From JB111 sp052093225 (GTDB lineage: Bacteria > Actinomycetota > Actinomycetes > Actinomycetales > Actinomycetaceae): a stretch of 64,000 nucleotides of DNA. The notes under the pieces are model-generated. The model was given only the letters and a program-made list of their open reading frames with translations, was not told the origin of the DNA and made no database searches. Of this stretch, positions 42,907-51,621 are shown piece by piece. The stretch covers positions 19,432 through 83,431 of the forward strand of contig JBQDDG010000008.1 of NCBI GenBank assembly GCA_052093225.1. The letters are read 5' to 3'. Numbering within the stretch: position 1 is the stretch's first letter; every line of letters begins with the position of its first letter. The position numbers and the translations under genes were made by a program.

Positions 42907-44235
42907 GTGCGCCGCCGCGCGGTCCGCATGATCGTCGTGGCGGTGACGGTGGCGGTCCTGGTCGTCGGCGCACCGCTGGCGGTCTTCGGCGGGGCGCTCA
43001 TCTGGGGGGACCAGCGCGCCACGCTGGACCTGCGGAACTCGTCGCTGTCCCGCTCGATCGAACGCCGCATCGTCACCGAGGAGCCGCTGGACGACGACAT
43101 GCTCCTCCCGTGGGTCGGGGGCGGCAGCAGCAACAACATCGAGGCCAACATCGTCGTGCGCAGCCCCGACGGCGAGGTCTACGACGGCGGCCCGTCCATC
43201 GACGGCGACGTCATGCGGTCGGTGAGCCGGACGCCGTCGGGGGCCGAGGTGATCATGGAGATCCCCATCTCGCGGGTGTGGTTCCGTGTGCTGCAGGTGG
43301 TCGCGATCATCGCGGTGACGTCGATCCTCGCGCTCGGTATCGCCGTCGCCATCGGGTCCCGGCTCGCGCGCCGGCTCTCCGCGCCGCTCATCTACCTCGC
43401 CGCGTCCGCCGAGCAGATCGGGTCCGGACAGGTGCGGCCGCGCATCCATGTCTCCGGCATCGAGGAGATCGACCTCGTCTCCGCCGAGCTCGTGCGCACC
43501 TCGGACCGGATGGCCGGTCGCCTCGCCGCCGAGCGCCAGTTCGCGGCCGACGCCTCCCACCAGCTGCGCACGCCGCTCACCGCGCTGTCGATGCGGCTCG
43601 AGGAGATCGAGATGACGGCGGACCAGGAGGAGGTCCGGGAGGAGGCGCGGCGCTCGCTCGAGCAGGTCGAGCGGCTCACCGGCGTCGTCGAGGACCTGCT
43701 GAAGACCTCGCGGTCGGCGGGCGGTGGCTCGACGGAGGTCGTCAACCTCGAGGAGATCTTCGAGCAGCAGGACGAGGAGTGGCACCAGACGTTCGCGAAG
43801 GCCGACCGTGAGCTCACGTTCTCCGACGAGGCCGACCTGCCCGTGCTCGTCACGCCCGGATCGCTGTCCCAGGTGCTCGCCACCGTCATCGAGAACTCCC
43901 TGAAGTACGGGGCGGGCACGACCTCGGTGACCACCCGGCCGGCCTCCGGCGGCAAGGGCGTGTTCATCGACATCGCCGACGAGGGTGAGGGCGTCCCGGA
44001 CGACCTCGCGCCCGACATCTTCACCAAGCACGTCTCCGGCGGCTCCGGGACGGGGCTCGGGCTCGCGCTCGCCTGGGAGCTCGTCGCCGCCGACGGCGGG
44101 CGGCTCGAGCTGGCCCAGCGGCGCCCCGCCGTCTTCCGGGTCTTCGTCCATGCGGTCCCGCGGGAGCTCACCCCCGACGCGGTCCTGCCGCACGGGGCGC
44201 TGGTGTCGGTGGGCCGCCGCCGGGGCCGCAGGTGA
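42907..44235 (+). CDS. Sensor histidine kinase
   Basis: A 442-residue membrane kinase. Two transmembrane segments (about residues 7-30 and 132-154) flank a 100-residue extracytoplasmic sensor; a HAMP domain follows. The HisKA phospho-acceptor is His 218 in A-S-H-Q-L-R-T-P-L, and the HATPase has the N box E-N-S-L-K-Y-G, and G-S-G-T-G-L-G-L-A-L. It phosphorylates the response regulator encoded 1 nt upstream. The sensor region contains a G-G-G-S-S-N-N flexible segment. The final GTGA overlaps the next gene. Confidence 0.9.
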   Translation: MRRRAVRMIVVAVTVAVLVVGAPLAVFGGALIWGDQRATLDLRNSSLSRSIERRIVTEEPLDDDMLLPWVGGGSSNNIEANIVVRSPDGEVYDGGPSIDGDVMRSVSRTPSGAEVIMEIPISRVWFRVLQVVAIIAVTSILALGIAVAIGSRLARRLSAPLIYLAASAEQIGSGQVRPRIHVSGIEEIDLVSAELVRTSDRMAGRLAAERQFAADASHQLRTPLTALSMRLEEIEMTADQEEVREEARRSLEQVERLTGVVEDLLKTSRSAGGGSTEVVNLEEIFEQQDEEWHQTFAKADRELTFSDEADLPVLVTPGSLSQVLATVIENSLKYGAGTTSVTTRPASGGKGVFIDIADEGEGVPDDLAPDIFTKHVSGGSGTGLGLALAWELVAADGGRLELAQRRPAVFRVFVHAVPRELTPDAVLPHGALVSVGRRRGRR

Positions 44236-44999
44236 GCCCGGCCGGCGCCGGGGCCGCGGGTGAGCCCGGCCGCGGCCCGGTCGGGCCGGCGACCGTGAGG
44301 GGGCGACGGGGCCCCGGACGCCGCGCGGTCACCGTGGCGATGGTGGCCGCGGCGGTCCTCGTCGTCGTCACGCTCGTGCACCTGGTCGCGCAGGTCACCG
44401 GCCCCGGCCTGCTGCGCGAGATCACCCAGCCGCTGCTGCTCCCGCCGCTGATCGTCGCCGTCCTCGCGCTCACGCCCGCCCCCAGGTCCGCCACGACGTC
44501 GTGGGCGCTCGCCGCGTTCGCCCTGTCGTGGGGCGGGGACCTCGTGCCGCGCCTGCTCGGGACCGGTGGGTTCGAGGCGATGCTCGCGCTCTTCCTGCTC
44601 GCCCACATCGCGTGGGTGCTCGCCCTGTGGCCGCGCCGCCGCGGCACCCCCGTGTGGCGGAAGCCGGCGCTCGTGCTGCCGTTCCTCGCCTACGGGCTCG
44701 TGCTCGTCCTCCTGTGCGCGCAGGGCGCCGGCGCCCTGCTGCCCGCCGTCATCGCCTACGCCGTCGTCATCCTCATGACGGCGGTGCTCGCGCCGGCGCT
44801 CGGCCGGGTCGCCGCGGTCGGTGCGCTCGTCTTCATCCTCTCGGACTCCCTCATCGCGCTGCGGGAGTTCGCCGGCCTGGAGCTGCCCGCGCACGGCATG
44901 TGGGTGATGCTCACGTACGTGGCGGCGCAGGTGCTGCTGGCCGCCGGCGTCGTGCGGGTCGAGGGGCGGGGACGCGCACAGGCTGCGGTACGGGCCTGA
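44232..44999 (+). CDS. YhhN/TMEM86-family membrane protein (lysoplasmalogenase-like)
   Basis: A 255-residue polytopic membrane protein with about eight segments. Its C-terminal half has Y-A-V-V-I-L-M-T-A-V-L and F-I-L-S-D-S-L-I-A-L-R-E-F, the YhhN-family motif. YhhN members include lysoplasmalogenases that cleave vinyl-ether lysophospholipids; the enzyme activity here is a family inference only. The first 30 residues are an Arg/Gly-rich extension. GTG at 44232 overlaps the kinase stop by 4 bp, so it belongs to the same transcript. Confidence 0.75.
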   Translation: MSPAGAGAAGEPGRGPVGPATVRGRRGPGRRAVTVAMVAAAVLVVVTLVHLVAQVTGPGLLREITQPLLLPPLIVAVLALTPAPRSATTSWALAAFALSWGGDLVPRLLGTGGFEAMLALFLLAHIAWVLALWPRRRGTPVWRKPALVLPFLAYGLVLVLLCAQGAGALLPAVIAYAVVILMTAVLAPALGRVAAVGALVFILSDSLIALREFAGLELPAHGMWVMLTYVAAQVLLAAGVVRVEGRGRAQAAVRA

Positions 45000-45103
45000 T
45001 CGACCCGGGGCGCCCGGTCGCGACCGCCGGGCCGGCGCTCGACGCCCGTCGCCGACGGCGACGCGGTGGTGTGGCCGCATCCGACGAGTCCCGCACGAGC
45101 GCC

Positions 45104-45132
45104 TTGCCCTGACGGTCGGCCCGACCTAGACT
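45104..45132 (+). promoter_or_regulatory. Promoter of the tetR-doxX operon
   Basis: TTGCCC at 45104-45109 and TAGACT at 45127-45132 have the ideal 17-nt spacing. The predicted start, near 45139, lies inside the operator palindromes that follow at once, so a bound repressor would block initiation. Confidence 0.6.
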
Positions 45133-45156
45133 GAACGTGTTCACTGAACATGTTCA
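45132..45156. promoter_or_regulatory. Tandem palindromic TetR operator
   Basis: TGAACGTGTTCA (45132-45143, imperfect at the centre) and TGAACATGTTCA (45145-45156, perfect) are spaced 13 bp centre to centre. The layout, 14 nt upstream of the TetR gene and over the predicted transcription start, is that of an autoregulatory operator, probably for two dimers. Confidence 0.75.
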
Positions 45157-45169
45157 CCAGGAGGGTGCG

Positions 45170-45766
45170 ATGACGGCGACGCGCGACCAACGACGCCGGG
45201 CGACAGAGCGCCGGGTGCTCGATGCCGCGGGGCGACTGCTCCGTGAGCACGGATACGGATCGACGACGATCCGGGGCATCGCGGAGGCCAGCGGCGTCAG
45301 TGTGGGCACGGTGATGGCGACCGGCGACAAGGACGCGTTGCTCGTGCAGGTCTTCGACTCTCTCGTCGCCGAGGTGCAGGACCGTGCCGACGGTGCAGCC
45401 ATGCCCGGGGCCCGCGGGGACGGCGGAGCCTGCGTCGAACAGCTCACGGCGACCGTGTGGCCGTTCGTCACCCTCTTCGCGGAGCACCCCGACCTCTCGC
45501 GCAGGTACGCCTCGATCCTCATGTCCGGGAGCCACTCCTCCGCGCTGTTCTCCGAGCTCGCCCCGTCACTCGTCGATGAGCTCGGGGCCGTCCTCGTCCT
45601 CCACGGGTGCGCGACGCCCTCCGCTGTGCCGCGACGTGCGCGTGCGCTCTATCTGTCCTACGTCGGCGTGCTCTTCAGCGCGGCCGCCCGCGGACCGCTC
45701 GACGAGACCGAGATCGACCGCGCACTGCGGGACGCGTTCGGCGCCATCTGCGACGACGAGGGGTGA
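45170..45766 (+). CDS. TetR-family transcriptional regulator, autoregulated
   Basis: A 198-residue regulator with a classical N-terminal helix-turn-helix: R-V-L-D-A-A-G-R-L-L-R-E-H-G-Y, I-R-G-I-A-E-A-S-G-V-S-V-G-T-V and K-D-A-L-L-V-Q-V-F-D-S-L. The C-terminal domain (about 110 residues) includes F-A-E-H-P-D-L-S-R-R-Y and A-R-A-L-Y-L-S-Y-V-G-V-L. ATG at 45170 has AGGAGGG 8 nt upstream; an upstream ATG at 45137 lies inside the operator and is not used. It controls the downstream DoxX-like gene and probably itself. Confidence 0.88.
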   Translation: MTATRDQRRRATERRVLDAAGRLLREHGYGSTTIRGIAEASGVSVGTVMATGDKDALLVQVFDSLVAEVQDRADGAAMPGARGDGGACVEQLTATVWPFVTLFAEHPDLSRRYASILMSGSHSSALFSELAPSLVDELGAVLVLHGCATPSAVPRRARALYLSYVGVLFSAAARGPLDETEIDRALRDAFGAICDDEG

Positions 45767-45771
45767 TCGAC

Positions 45772-46131
45772 ATGACCCTGGTGCCCGACACGTGGTGGCC
45801 CCCGGCGTTCCTCGCGCTGGTGCTGCTGGCCGACATCGCGATGTCCGCGCGGCCGCTCACGTTTGTCCGCGCCTGCCTCGAGGGCGTGGGCCTCCCGGAG
45901 CAGTGGTGGTGGACGCTGCTCGTCGCGAAGGGGCTCGCCGTGGCCGGTCTCGTCGCGGGGATCTGGCTGCCCGGCGTCGCCTTCGCCGCCAACGTCGGCG
46001 TGATCGCCTACTTCCTCTGCGCGGCTGTCGCGCACGTGCGGGCGCGCTTCACCGGGCAGGCCTTCTGGATCAACTGCCTGGGGATGCTCGTCCTGTCGAT
46101 CGCCGTGCTCGTGCTCTCCTTCGCGATCTAG
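45772..46131 (+). CDS. DoxX-like small membrane protein
   Basis: A 119-residue protein with four hydrophobic segments, resembling the DoxX/DoxX_2 family. It has W-W-W-T-L-L-V-A-K-G-L-A-V-A-G-L and the C-terminal C-L-G-M-L-V-L-S-I-A-V. DoxX-family proteins are linked to sulphur or redox metabolism, but roles of single-copy members are unknown. ATG at 45772 is chosen; a GTG at 45763 that overlaps the tetR stop would add three residues. Its stop (TAG) shares 3 bases with the stop of the convergent GtrA-like gene. Confidence 0.7.
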   Translation: MTLVPDTWWPPAFLALVLLADIAMSARPLTFVRACLEGVGLPEQWWWTLLVAKGLAVAGLVAGIWLPGVAFAANVGVIAYFLCAAVAHVRARFTGQAFWINCLGMLVLSIAVLVLSFAI

Positions 46132-46793
46132 CGGAGCCGGCGCGTCCCCCGACCGCCCGGCGGAGGAGTCGGGGTGGGCCCTCGGTCGCCCGTGAGCACC
46201 CGAGAGTCGTCGAGCGGGACGGTGACGGGTGGCGCGGGGGACCGGGACGGCATCGCCGCCGGCAACCCTGCGTCCGGGCTCGTCCCCTCGGAGCTGCTCG
46301 CGACCGGGTCCGTCCCCTCGGCCGCCGGACCGCCTGTGTGGTCCTCGGTGAAGACGACGTACCGGTAGCAGACGTAGCGGAACGCGGTGCCCAGCACGAG
46401 CCCGACGCCGTTCGCCGAGATGTTGTCCGCGAGCGGCGACGTGAGGCGAAGGACGTAGTGGGAGAAGGCGAGGCAGCCGACCGCGACGAGCATGCCGCCG
46501 ATGTTGACGAGGACGAACATCACCGCCTCGCGGTGGGCGGCGGACCGGCGCTTCTCCCGGAACGTCCACAGGCGGTTGCCGGTCCAGGCCACGAGGATCG
46601 ACACGGCCACCGAGACGACCTTGGCCGTCAGCGGCCTGTCGTGCAGCAGCTCGCCGGGGCCGAAGCGCAGGAGGTTGAACAGCCCGACGTCGACGACGAA
46701 CGCCGAGAGCCCCACGGTGCAGAACCGGAGGAGCTCGATCCACCACTCGCGCCAGGTCTGGCCGCGCAGGAGGAGGTCGATGAGGCGTCGCAC
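46128..46793 (-). CDS. GtrA-family membrane protein
   Basis: A 221-residue protein with four transmembrane segments, matching GtrA: R-F-C-T-V-G-L-S-A-F-V-V-D-V-G-L-F-N-L-L in the first, F-R-Y-V-C-Y-R-Y-V-V-F in the last. GtrA-type proteins are thought to help flip polyprenyl-phosphate-linked sugars across the membrane. A C-terminal cytoplasmic tail of 55 residues is disordered and Pro/Ser-rich. GTG at 46793 begins V-R-R-L-I-D-L-L-L-R-G. It may serve the polysaccharide genes at 51.6-61 kb. Confidence 0.85.
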   Translation of the reverse strand: MRRLIDLLLRGQTWREWWIELLRFCTVGLSAFVVDVGLFNLLRFGPGELLHDRPLTAKVVSVAVSILVAWTGNRLWTFREKRRSAAHREAVMFVLVNIGGMLVAVGCLAFSHYVLRLTSPLADNISANGVGLVLGTAFRYVCYRYVVFTEDHTGGPAAEGTDPVASSSEGTSPDAGLPAAMPSRSPAPPVTVPLDDSRVLTGDRGPTPTPPPGGRGTRRLR

Positions 46794-46869
46794 CGGACAA
46801 CTGTAGGTCGACCTCCCCCGGCGGACGGGGCCGGGGCGGGGGAGTTCGCACCGTCTAGGGTGGGCGACC

Positions 46870-48042
46870 GTGACGCGACGGACGGTGGCAGTGATCGGCG
46901 GCGGGCAGCTGGCCCGCATGATGCAGGCGCCGGCGCTCGCGCTGGACGTGCACCTGCGGGTGCTCGTCGAGGCCGCGGACGCCCCGGTCGCGCAGGTCGT
47001 GCCCGATGTGGTCGAGGGCCGCCCCGGTGACCTCGACGCGGTGCGGCGCCTCGTCGACGGCGCCGACGTCCTCACGTTCGAGCACGAGCACACCCCGCGC
47101 GACGTGCTCGACGCCGTCGCCGCGCTCGGGGTCCCCGTGCGTCCCGGGGCGGACGCGCTGGTCCACGCCCAGGACAAGATCGTCATGCGCGAGCGACTCA
47201 CGTCCCTCGGCGTGCCCTGCCCCTGGTGGACGACCGCCGCGGACCGCGACGAGCTCGCGGCCGCGATCGCCGAGGCCGGCGGCCCGGTGGTGGTCAAGAC
47301 CGCCCGTGGCGGGTACGACGGCAAGGGTGTGCGCGTGGTCGGTGCGCCGGACGACGTCGCCGACTGGCTCGCGGACCTCGGCCCGGGGGACCGGCTGCTG
47401 GTGGAGGAGAAGGTCGACTACGTCTCCGAGCTCGCCGCCCTCACGGCGCGCCGGCCGGGCGGGACCGGGCCGGACGGGAGCGCGGGCGAGGTGCGGAGCT
47501 GGCCGGTGGCGGAGACGCGGCAGGTCGGCGGCGTGTGCGCCGAGGTCATCGCCCCCGCGCCCGCCCTCACCCCGGAGCTGGCGGGCGAGGCGCGCGCGAT
47601 CGCCGAGCGCATCGCGAGCGGGCTCGGCGTCACCGGCGTGCTCGCCGTCGAGATGTTCCTCGCCCCGGCACCGGGCGGCGGCCTGCGGTTGCTCGTCAAC
47701 GAGCTCGCCATGCGCCCCCACAACTCCGGCCACTGGACGATCGACGGCGCCGTGACCAGCCAGTTCGAGCAGCACCTGCGCGCGGTGCTCGACCTGCCGC
47801 TCGGCGATCCCTCCGCGCTGGCCCCTGCGTCGGTGATGGTCAACCTCCTCGGGGCCGAGAAGCCGGACCCCGCCACGGCCTACCCGGAGGTCATGGCCGC
47901 CCACCCCGCCGCGAAGGTGCACCTGTACGGCAAGGGCGTGCGGCCGGGCCGCAAGCTGGGGCACGTCACCGCGGTCGGCGACGACGTGGACGCCCTGCTC
48001 GCCTCGGCCCGCGACGCGGTCGACCTGCTGCACCGCGCCTGA
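46870..48042 (+). CDS. purK: 5-(Carboxyamino)imidazole ribonucleotide synthase
   Basis: A 390-residue ATP-grasp enzyme. I-G-G-G-Q-L-A-R-M-M begins it; K-T-A-R-G-G-Y-D-G-K-G, E-V-I-A-P-A-P and N-E-L-A-M-R-P-H-N-S-G-H-W-T are the ATP-grasp and substrate elements typical of PurK. It carboxylates AIR to N5-CAIR with bicarbonate and ATP in purine synthesis. purE, the next step, follows 91 nt later, so both form an operon. GTG at 46870 gives the usual length. The gene is divergent from the GtrA-like gene. Confidence 0.95.
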   Translation: MTRRTVAVIGGGQLARMMQAPALALDVHLRVLVEAADAPVAQVVPDVVEGRPGDLDAVRRLVDGADVLTFEHEHTPRDVLDAVAALGVPVRPGADALVHAQDKIVMRERLTSLGVPCPWWTTAADRDELAAAIAEAGGPVVVKTARGGYDGKGVRVVGAPDDVADWLADLGPGDRLLVEEKVDYVSELAALTARRPGGTGPDGSAGEVRSWPVAETRQVGGVCAEVIAPAPALTPELAGEARAIAERIASGLGVTGVLAVEMFLAPAPGGGLRLLVNELAMRPHNSGHWTIDGAVTSQFEQHLRAVLDLPLGDPSALAPASVMVNLLGAEKPDPATAYPEVMAAHPAAKVHLYGKGVRPGRKLGHVTAVGDDVDALLASARDAVDLLHRA

Positions 48043-48133
48043 CCGGGCCGCCGGTGGGGGGATACCGGCGGCGGGGGTGGAAGGATGGCGGGACGAGCGG
48101 ACGCGCGGTCCGTCGCTGGTCGAAGGGGTGGTC

Positions 48134-48670
48134 ATGGTCGAGGTCGGCATCGTCATGGGGTCCGACTCGGACTGGCGGGTGATGTCCGCCGTCGCACTCG
48201 CGCTCGACGAGCTCGGCGTCACGCACGAGGTCGACGTCGTCTCCGCCCACAGGATGCCCGACGAGATGCTCGAGTACGGCCGCGCCGCCACCCGGCGCGG
48301 GCTGCGCGTGATCGTGGCCGGCGCCGGGGGAGCGGCCCACCTGCCGGGCATGCTCGCGGCAGTCACCCCGCTGCCGGTCATCGGCGTGCCGGTCCCGCTC
48401 GCGCACCTCGACGGCATGGACTCCCTGCTCTCGATCGTCCAGATGCCCGCCGGGGTGCCCGTCGCGACCGTCTCCATCGGCGGGGCGCGCAACGCGGGCC
48501 TGCTCGCCGCGCGCATCCTCGGTGCGGGGGAGGGCGCGCGCGCCGAGGAGCTGCGGGAGAGGATGGTCGATTTCCAGACCGACCTCGCGGCCTCCGCGCG
48601 GGCCCGCGGCACCCGGCTGCGCGCCTCGCTCGCGGCCGAGCGGGACGACCACGAGCAGGACGACGAGTAG
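48134..48670 (+). CDS. purE: 5-(Carboxyamino)imidazole ribonucleotide mutase
   Basis: A 178-residue class I PurE. V-G-I-V-M-G-S-D-S-D-W-R-V-M begins it, S-A-H-R-M-P is the active-site loop with its His, and G-A-G-G-A-A-H-L-P-G-M and P-V-P-L-A-H-L-D-G follow. It converts N5-CAIR to CAIR. ATG at 48134 matches the family; the C-terminal 15 residues are a charged tail. Downstream lies a repeat-rich stretch with an assembly gap, so an operon with the next gene cannot be judged. Confidence 0.95.
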   Translation: MVEVGIVMGSDSDWRVMSAVALALDELGVTHEVDVVSAHRMPDEMLEYGRAATRRGLRVIVAGAGGAAHLPGMLAAVTPLPVIGVPVPLAHLDGMDSLLSIVQMPAGVPVATVSIGGARNAGLLAARILGAGEGARAEELRERMVDFQTDLAASARARGTRLRASLAAERDDHEQDDE

Positions 48671-48689
48671 GACGGCAAACGGAACGACG

Positions 48690-48899
48690 AGAAGGTCGGC
48701 GACCGGTTCGGCAAGCGGAACGGCTTGCAGGACGACGAGCAGGGNNNNNNNNNNNNNNNNNNNNNNNNNNNNNNNNNNNNNNNNNNNNNNNNNNNNNNNN
48801 NNNNNNNNNNNNNNNNNNNNNNNNNNNNNNNNNNNNNNNNNNNNAGAAGGTCGGCGACCGGTTCGGCAAGCGGAACGGCTTGCAGGACGACGAGCAGGG
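48690..48899. repeat. 55-bp direct repeat flanking an assembly gap
   Basis: The 55 bases at 48690-48744 recur exactly at 48845-48899, directly adjoining the two ends of the gap. The sequence contains CGGCGACCGGTTCGGC and is GC-rich; no gene is assigned. Region 48671-48957 as a whole has no recognisable gene apart from these repeats. Confidence 0.9.
48745..48844. other. Scaffold gap of 100 N
   Basis: An exact run of 100 N between two identical 55-bp repeats; the true length and copy number are unknown. It lies between purE and the M20 amidohydrolase gene. Confidence 0.95.
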
Positions 48900-48957
48900 C
48901 CAACCAGCAGGACGACGACGAGCAGGACGACGACGCACAGGCGGGAGAACGACGCAC

Positions 48958-50178
48958 ATGGACATCCGTGACGCACTGGCCCCCCGGCTCGACCACCTCC
49001 GGGAGATCTACACCGACCTGCACCGCCACCCCGAGCTCGGGCTGGCGGAGTCCCGCACGGCCGGCGTCATCGAGGCCGAGCTGACCGACCTCGGTCTCGA
49101 GCCGGTGCGCATCGGCGGCACCGGCGTCGTCACCGTGCTCGAGAACGGCGAGGGGCCAACCGTCCTCGCCCGGGCGGACACGGACGCCCTCCCGGTCAGC
49201 GAGGACACCGGCCTCGACCACGCGTCCACCGTCGACGGCGTCATGCACGCCTGCGGCCACGACATGCACGTGACGGCGCTGCTCGGCGCCGTCGCCCTCC
49301 TCGCCGCGGACCGCGAGGCGTGGTCCGGCACCTACGTGGCGCTGTTCCAGCCGTCCGAGGAGGACGCCCGCGGCGCCCAGGCCATGCTCGACGACGGTCT
49401 CACGGACCGGGTGCCCCGCCCCGACGTCGCGCTCGCCCAGCACGTGATGCCGATGGCCGCCGGCACGGTGGCGGTGGCGCCCGGGCCGGTGCTCTCGGCC
49501 GGCGACTCGCTGCGGATCACGCTCCACGGCCGCGGCGCGCACGGCTCGATGCCGCACACGGCCGTGGATCCGGTCGTTCTCGCCGCGTCGGTGGTCCAGC
49601 GCCTGCAGACCGTGGTCTCGCGGGAGGTCGAGCCCGGGACGTTCGCCGTCGTCACCGTCGGCGCCCTGCAGGCGGGCACCTCGGCGAACATCATCCCGGA
49701 CCGGGCGGAGCTGCTCCTCAACCTGCGCACCTACGACGCGGCCGTGCGGGAGCACGTGGTCGAGGCGATCGAGCGGATCGTGCGGGGCGAGTGCGCGGCG
49801 GCGGGCAGCCCGAAGGAGCCCGAGCTCGAGTACTACGACCGCTTCCCGCTCACCGACAACGACCCGGCGGCGACCTCGACGACCGCCGACGCGCTGCGCG
49901 CCGAGCTCGGCGAGGACGCGGTGCTCGAGGCCGAGCCGCGGACGGCGTCGGAGGACTTCAGCCGGATCCCGGACGCGTTCGGGACCCCCTACACCTACTG
50001 GTTCGTCGGCGGCGTGGACGCCGAGGAGTACGAGGAGGCCGAGCGGTCGGGGACGGTGGCCCAGGTGATCCCCGCCAACCACTCGCCGCAGTTCGCGCCC
50101 GTCGTCGATCCCACCCTCGAGGTCGCCGTGCGGGCACAGGTCGCGGCGGCGCTCGGGCACCTCGGCGCCCGGCACTGA
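48958..50178 (+). CDS. M20-family amidohydrolase
   Basis: A 406-residue M20D (IAA-amino-acid hydrolase/hippurate-type) metallohydrolase. D-L-H-R-H-P-E-L-G is near the start; metal-ligand motifs are H-A-C-G-H-D-M-H and Q-P-S-E-E; G-R-G-A-H-G-S-M-P-H forms part of the dimerisation domain, and V-I-P-A-N-H-S-P-Q-F carries the last His. It hydrolyses N-acyl amino acids or related amides. The specific substrate is unknown; DapE-like desuccinylase activity cannot be excluded but motif details fit M20D. ATG at 48958 follows GGGAGAAC. Confidence 0.9.
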   Translation: MDIRDALAPRLDHLREIYTDLHRHPELGLAESRTAGVIEAELTDLGLEPVRIGGTGVVTVLENGEGPTVLARADTDALPVSEDTGLDHASTVDGVMHACGHDMHVTALLGAVALLAADREAWSGTYVALFQPSEEDARGAQAMLDDGLTDRVPRPDVALAQHVMPMAAGTVAVAPGPVLSAGDSLRITLHGRGAHGSMPHTAVDPVVLAASVVQRLQTVVSREVEPGTFAVVTVGALQAGTSANIIPDRAELLLNLRTYDAAVREHVVEAIERIVRGECAAAGSPKEPELEYYDRFPLTDNDPAATSTTADALRAELGEDAVLEAEPRTASEDFSRIPDAFGTPYTYWFVGGVDAEEYEEAERSGTVAQVIPANHSPQFAPVVDPTLEVAVRAQVAAALGHLGARH

Positions 50179-50221
50179 GCCGAGCGCGGCGGCCCGCCCG
50201 ACGTGAAGTGGTCGCCCCGGG

Positions 50222-51577
50222 TCAGCCCTGACCGAGGTCCGACCGGGCCTCCTCGGCGCCGTTCGCGGCCTGACCGACGAGCGGGTGGTCGGGCGGCAGG
50301 AGCCGCTCGAGGTCGGCGCTCAGCGCCTCGAACTGCGAGAGCGCGGTGGCAGGGTCGACCTCGAGCGTCGCCCACGCCTCGCGGTGGCGGGCGTCGAGGG
50401 TGGAGAGGTGGTCCGGTCCGATCCCTGCGCGCGAGATCCGCAGCGAGACGAGCTCCGCGAAGACCTGGCGCGCCTCGTGGAAGCGGCCCTTCGCGGCGAG
50501 CAGGTCGGCGCTGCGGGCCGTGGCGATGTCCGCGAGCTCGAGGTCGTCCGGGCGGTGCCGGCGGGCGTCGCGCCCGAGGAACATGTTGGCGTCCAGGGCC
50601 TCGTCCAGCTGCCCGGCCTCGACGAGGGCGGTGACGTGCCGGGCGCTCGCGCGCAGTGCCGTGCCGGAGGTCGAGCCGTCGAGGGAGGCCACCGCGTGGG
50701 ACCGGTGGGCGTGGGCGTCGACGGCCCCGGCCGTGTCGCCCGCGCGGGAGTGCGCCTCGGCGAGCAGGAGCAGGGCGTCCGGCAGGAGCTGCCGGTCGGC
50801 CGGGGTGTCCGCGCGCGCCACCAGGTCCTGGGCCTCGTCGACGCCGACGTCCTCGCGCACCGTGGCCGCGCGCAGGTCGTCGCGGAGCGTCGGCGCGGCG
50901 TGGTCGTTCTCGTCGGCGTCGGCGTCGGCGTCGGCACGGACCGGTCCACCCGTGCCGTCCTCGGGCGGCATGCCGACGGCGTACTCGTCGTCCCCGGCAC
51001 CACCAGCCGCGACGTCTGCCCCTGCCCCGGCGTCGTAGCCGGACCCGGCGTCGTAGCCGGACCCGGCGTCGTACCCGGCACCGACGTCGATCCCGGGCCC
51101 GACGTCGTACCCGGACCCGTCCTGCGGCTCGGCGGCGCGGCCGTGCGCGGCGGGGCCCGGCTCGTGGACGTGGACGTCGGCCAGCTCGCGCTCCAGGGCC
51201 GGCGTCTCCTCGCCCCGGCCGGAGGCCTCGAGGGCGTCGACGAGTGAGGTGATGAGGTCGGAGCGGGTCTGTGCGTCGTCGGGCCCGAGCTCGCGGGCGA
51301 GGACGACGCCCGGGCCGAGGACGTCGACCGCCTCGTGGTGGCGGCCGAGCCTGCCGAGCGCGCGCCCGAGCTCGCCGCGCACGAGCAGGACGTCGGGGTC
51401 GCCCGGGCCGTAGAGCGACTCCGCCCAGCCGAGGACGTCACCGAGCGCGGTGACGGCACCGGCATGGTCGCCGGAGTCGATGAGGTGCCCGGCCCGGTCG
51501 ACCTCCGCGCCGAGGCGCGCGTCGTCGTCGGCGGTGGGTCGCCGGGGCGCGTACCCCTCGTGGGCGTCCGTGTTCAT
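50222..51577 (-). CDS. TPR-like repeat protein with disordered middle
   Basis: A 451-residue protein with helical-repeat (tetratricopeptide-like) parts at residues 20-125 and 230-451 (A-L-G-D-V-L-G-W-A-E-S-L-Y-G, H-E-A-V-D-V-L-G). The central part (about 140-225) is disordered with three G-Y-D-A-G-S/A repeats. TPR arrays mediate protein-protein contacts; no enzyme motif is present. ATG at 51577 has GAGAGGGA upstream. Convergent with the M20 gene; its relation to neighbours is unclear. Confidence 0.65.
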   Translation of the reverse strand: MNTDAHEGYAPRRPTADDDARLGAEVDRAGHLIDSGDHAGAVTALGDVLGWAESLYGPGDPDVLLVRGELGRALGRLGRHHEAVDVLGPGVVLARELGPDDAQTRSDLITSLVDALEASGRGEETPALERELADVHVHEPGPAAHGRAAEPQDGSGYDVGPGIDVGAGYDAGSGYDAGSGYDAGAGADVAAGGAGDDEYAVGMPPEDGTGGPVRADADADADENDHAAPTLRDDLRAATVREDVGVDEAQDLVARADTPADRQLLPDALLLLAEAHSRAGDTAGAVDAHAHRSHAVASLDGSTSGTALRASARHVTALVEAGQLDEALDANMFLGRDARRHRPDDLELADIATARSADLLAAKGRFHEARQVFAELVSLRISRAGIGPDHLSTLDARHREAWATLEVDPATALSQFEALSADLERLLPPDHPLVGQAANGAEEARSDLGQG

Positions 51578-51621
51578 CACTGTCCCTCTCTGCGCGACCG
51601 GTGCGTCGCGCACTCCCGACG

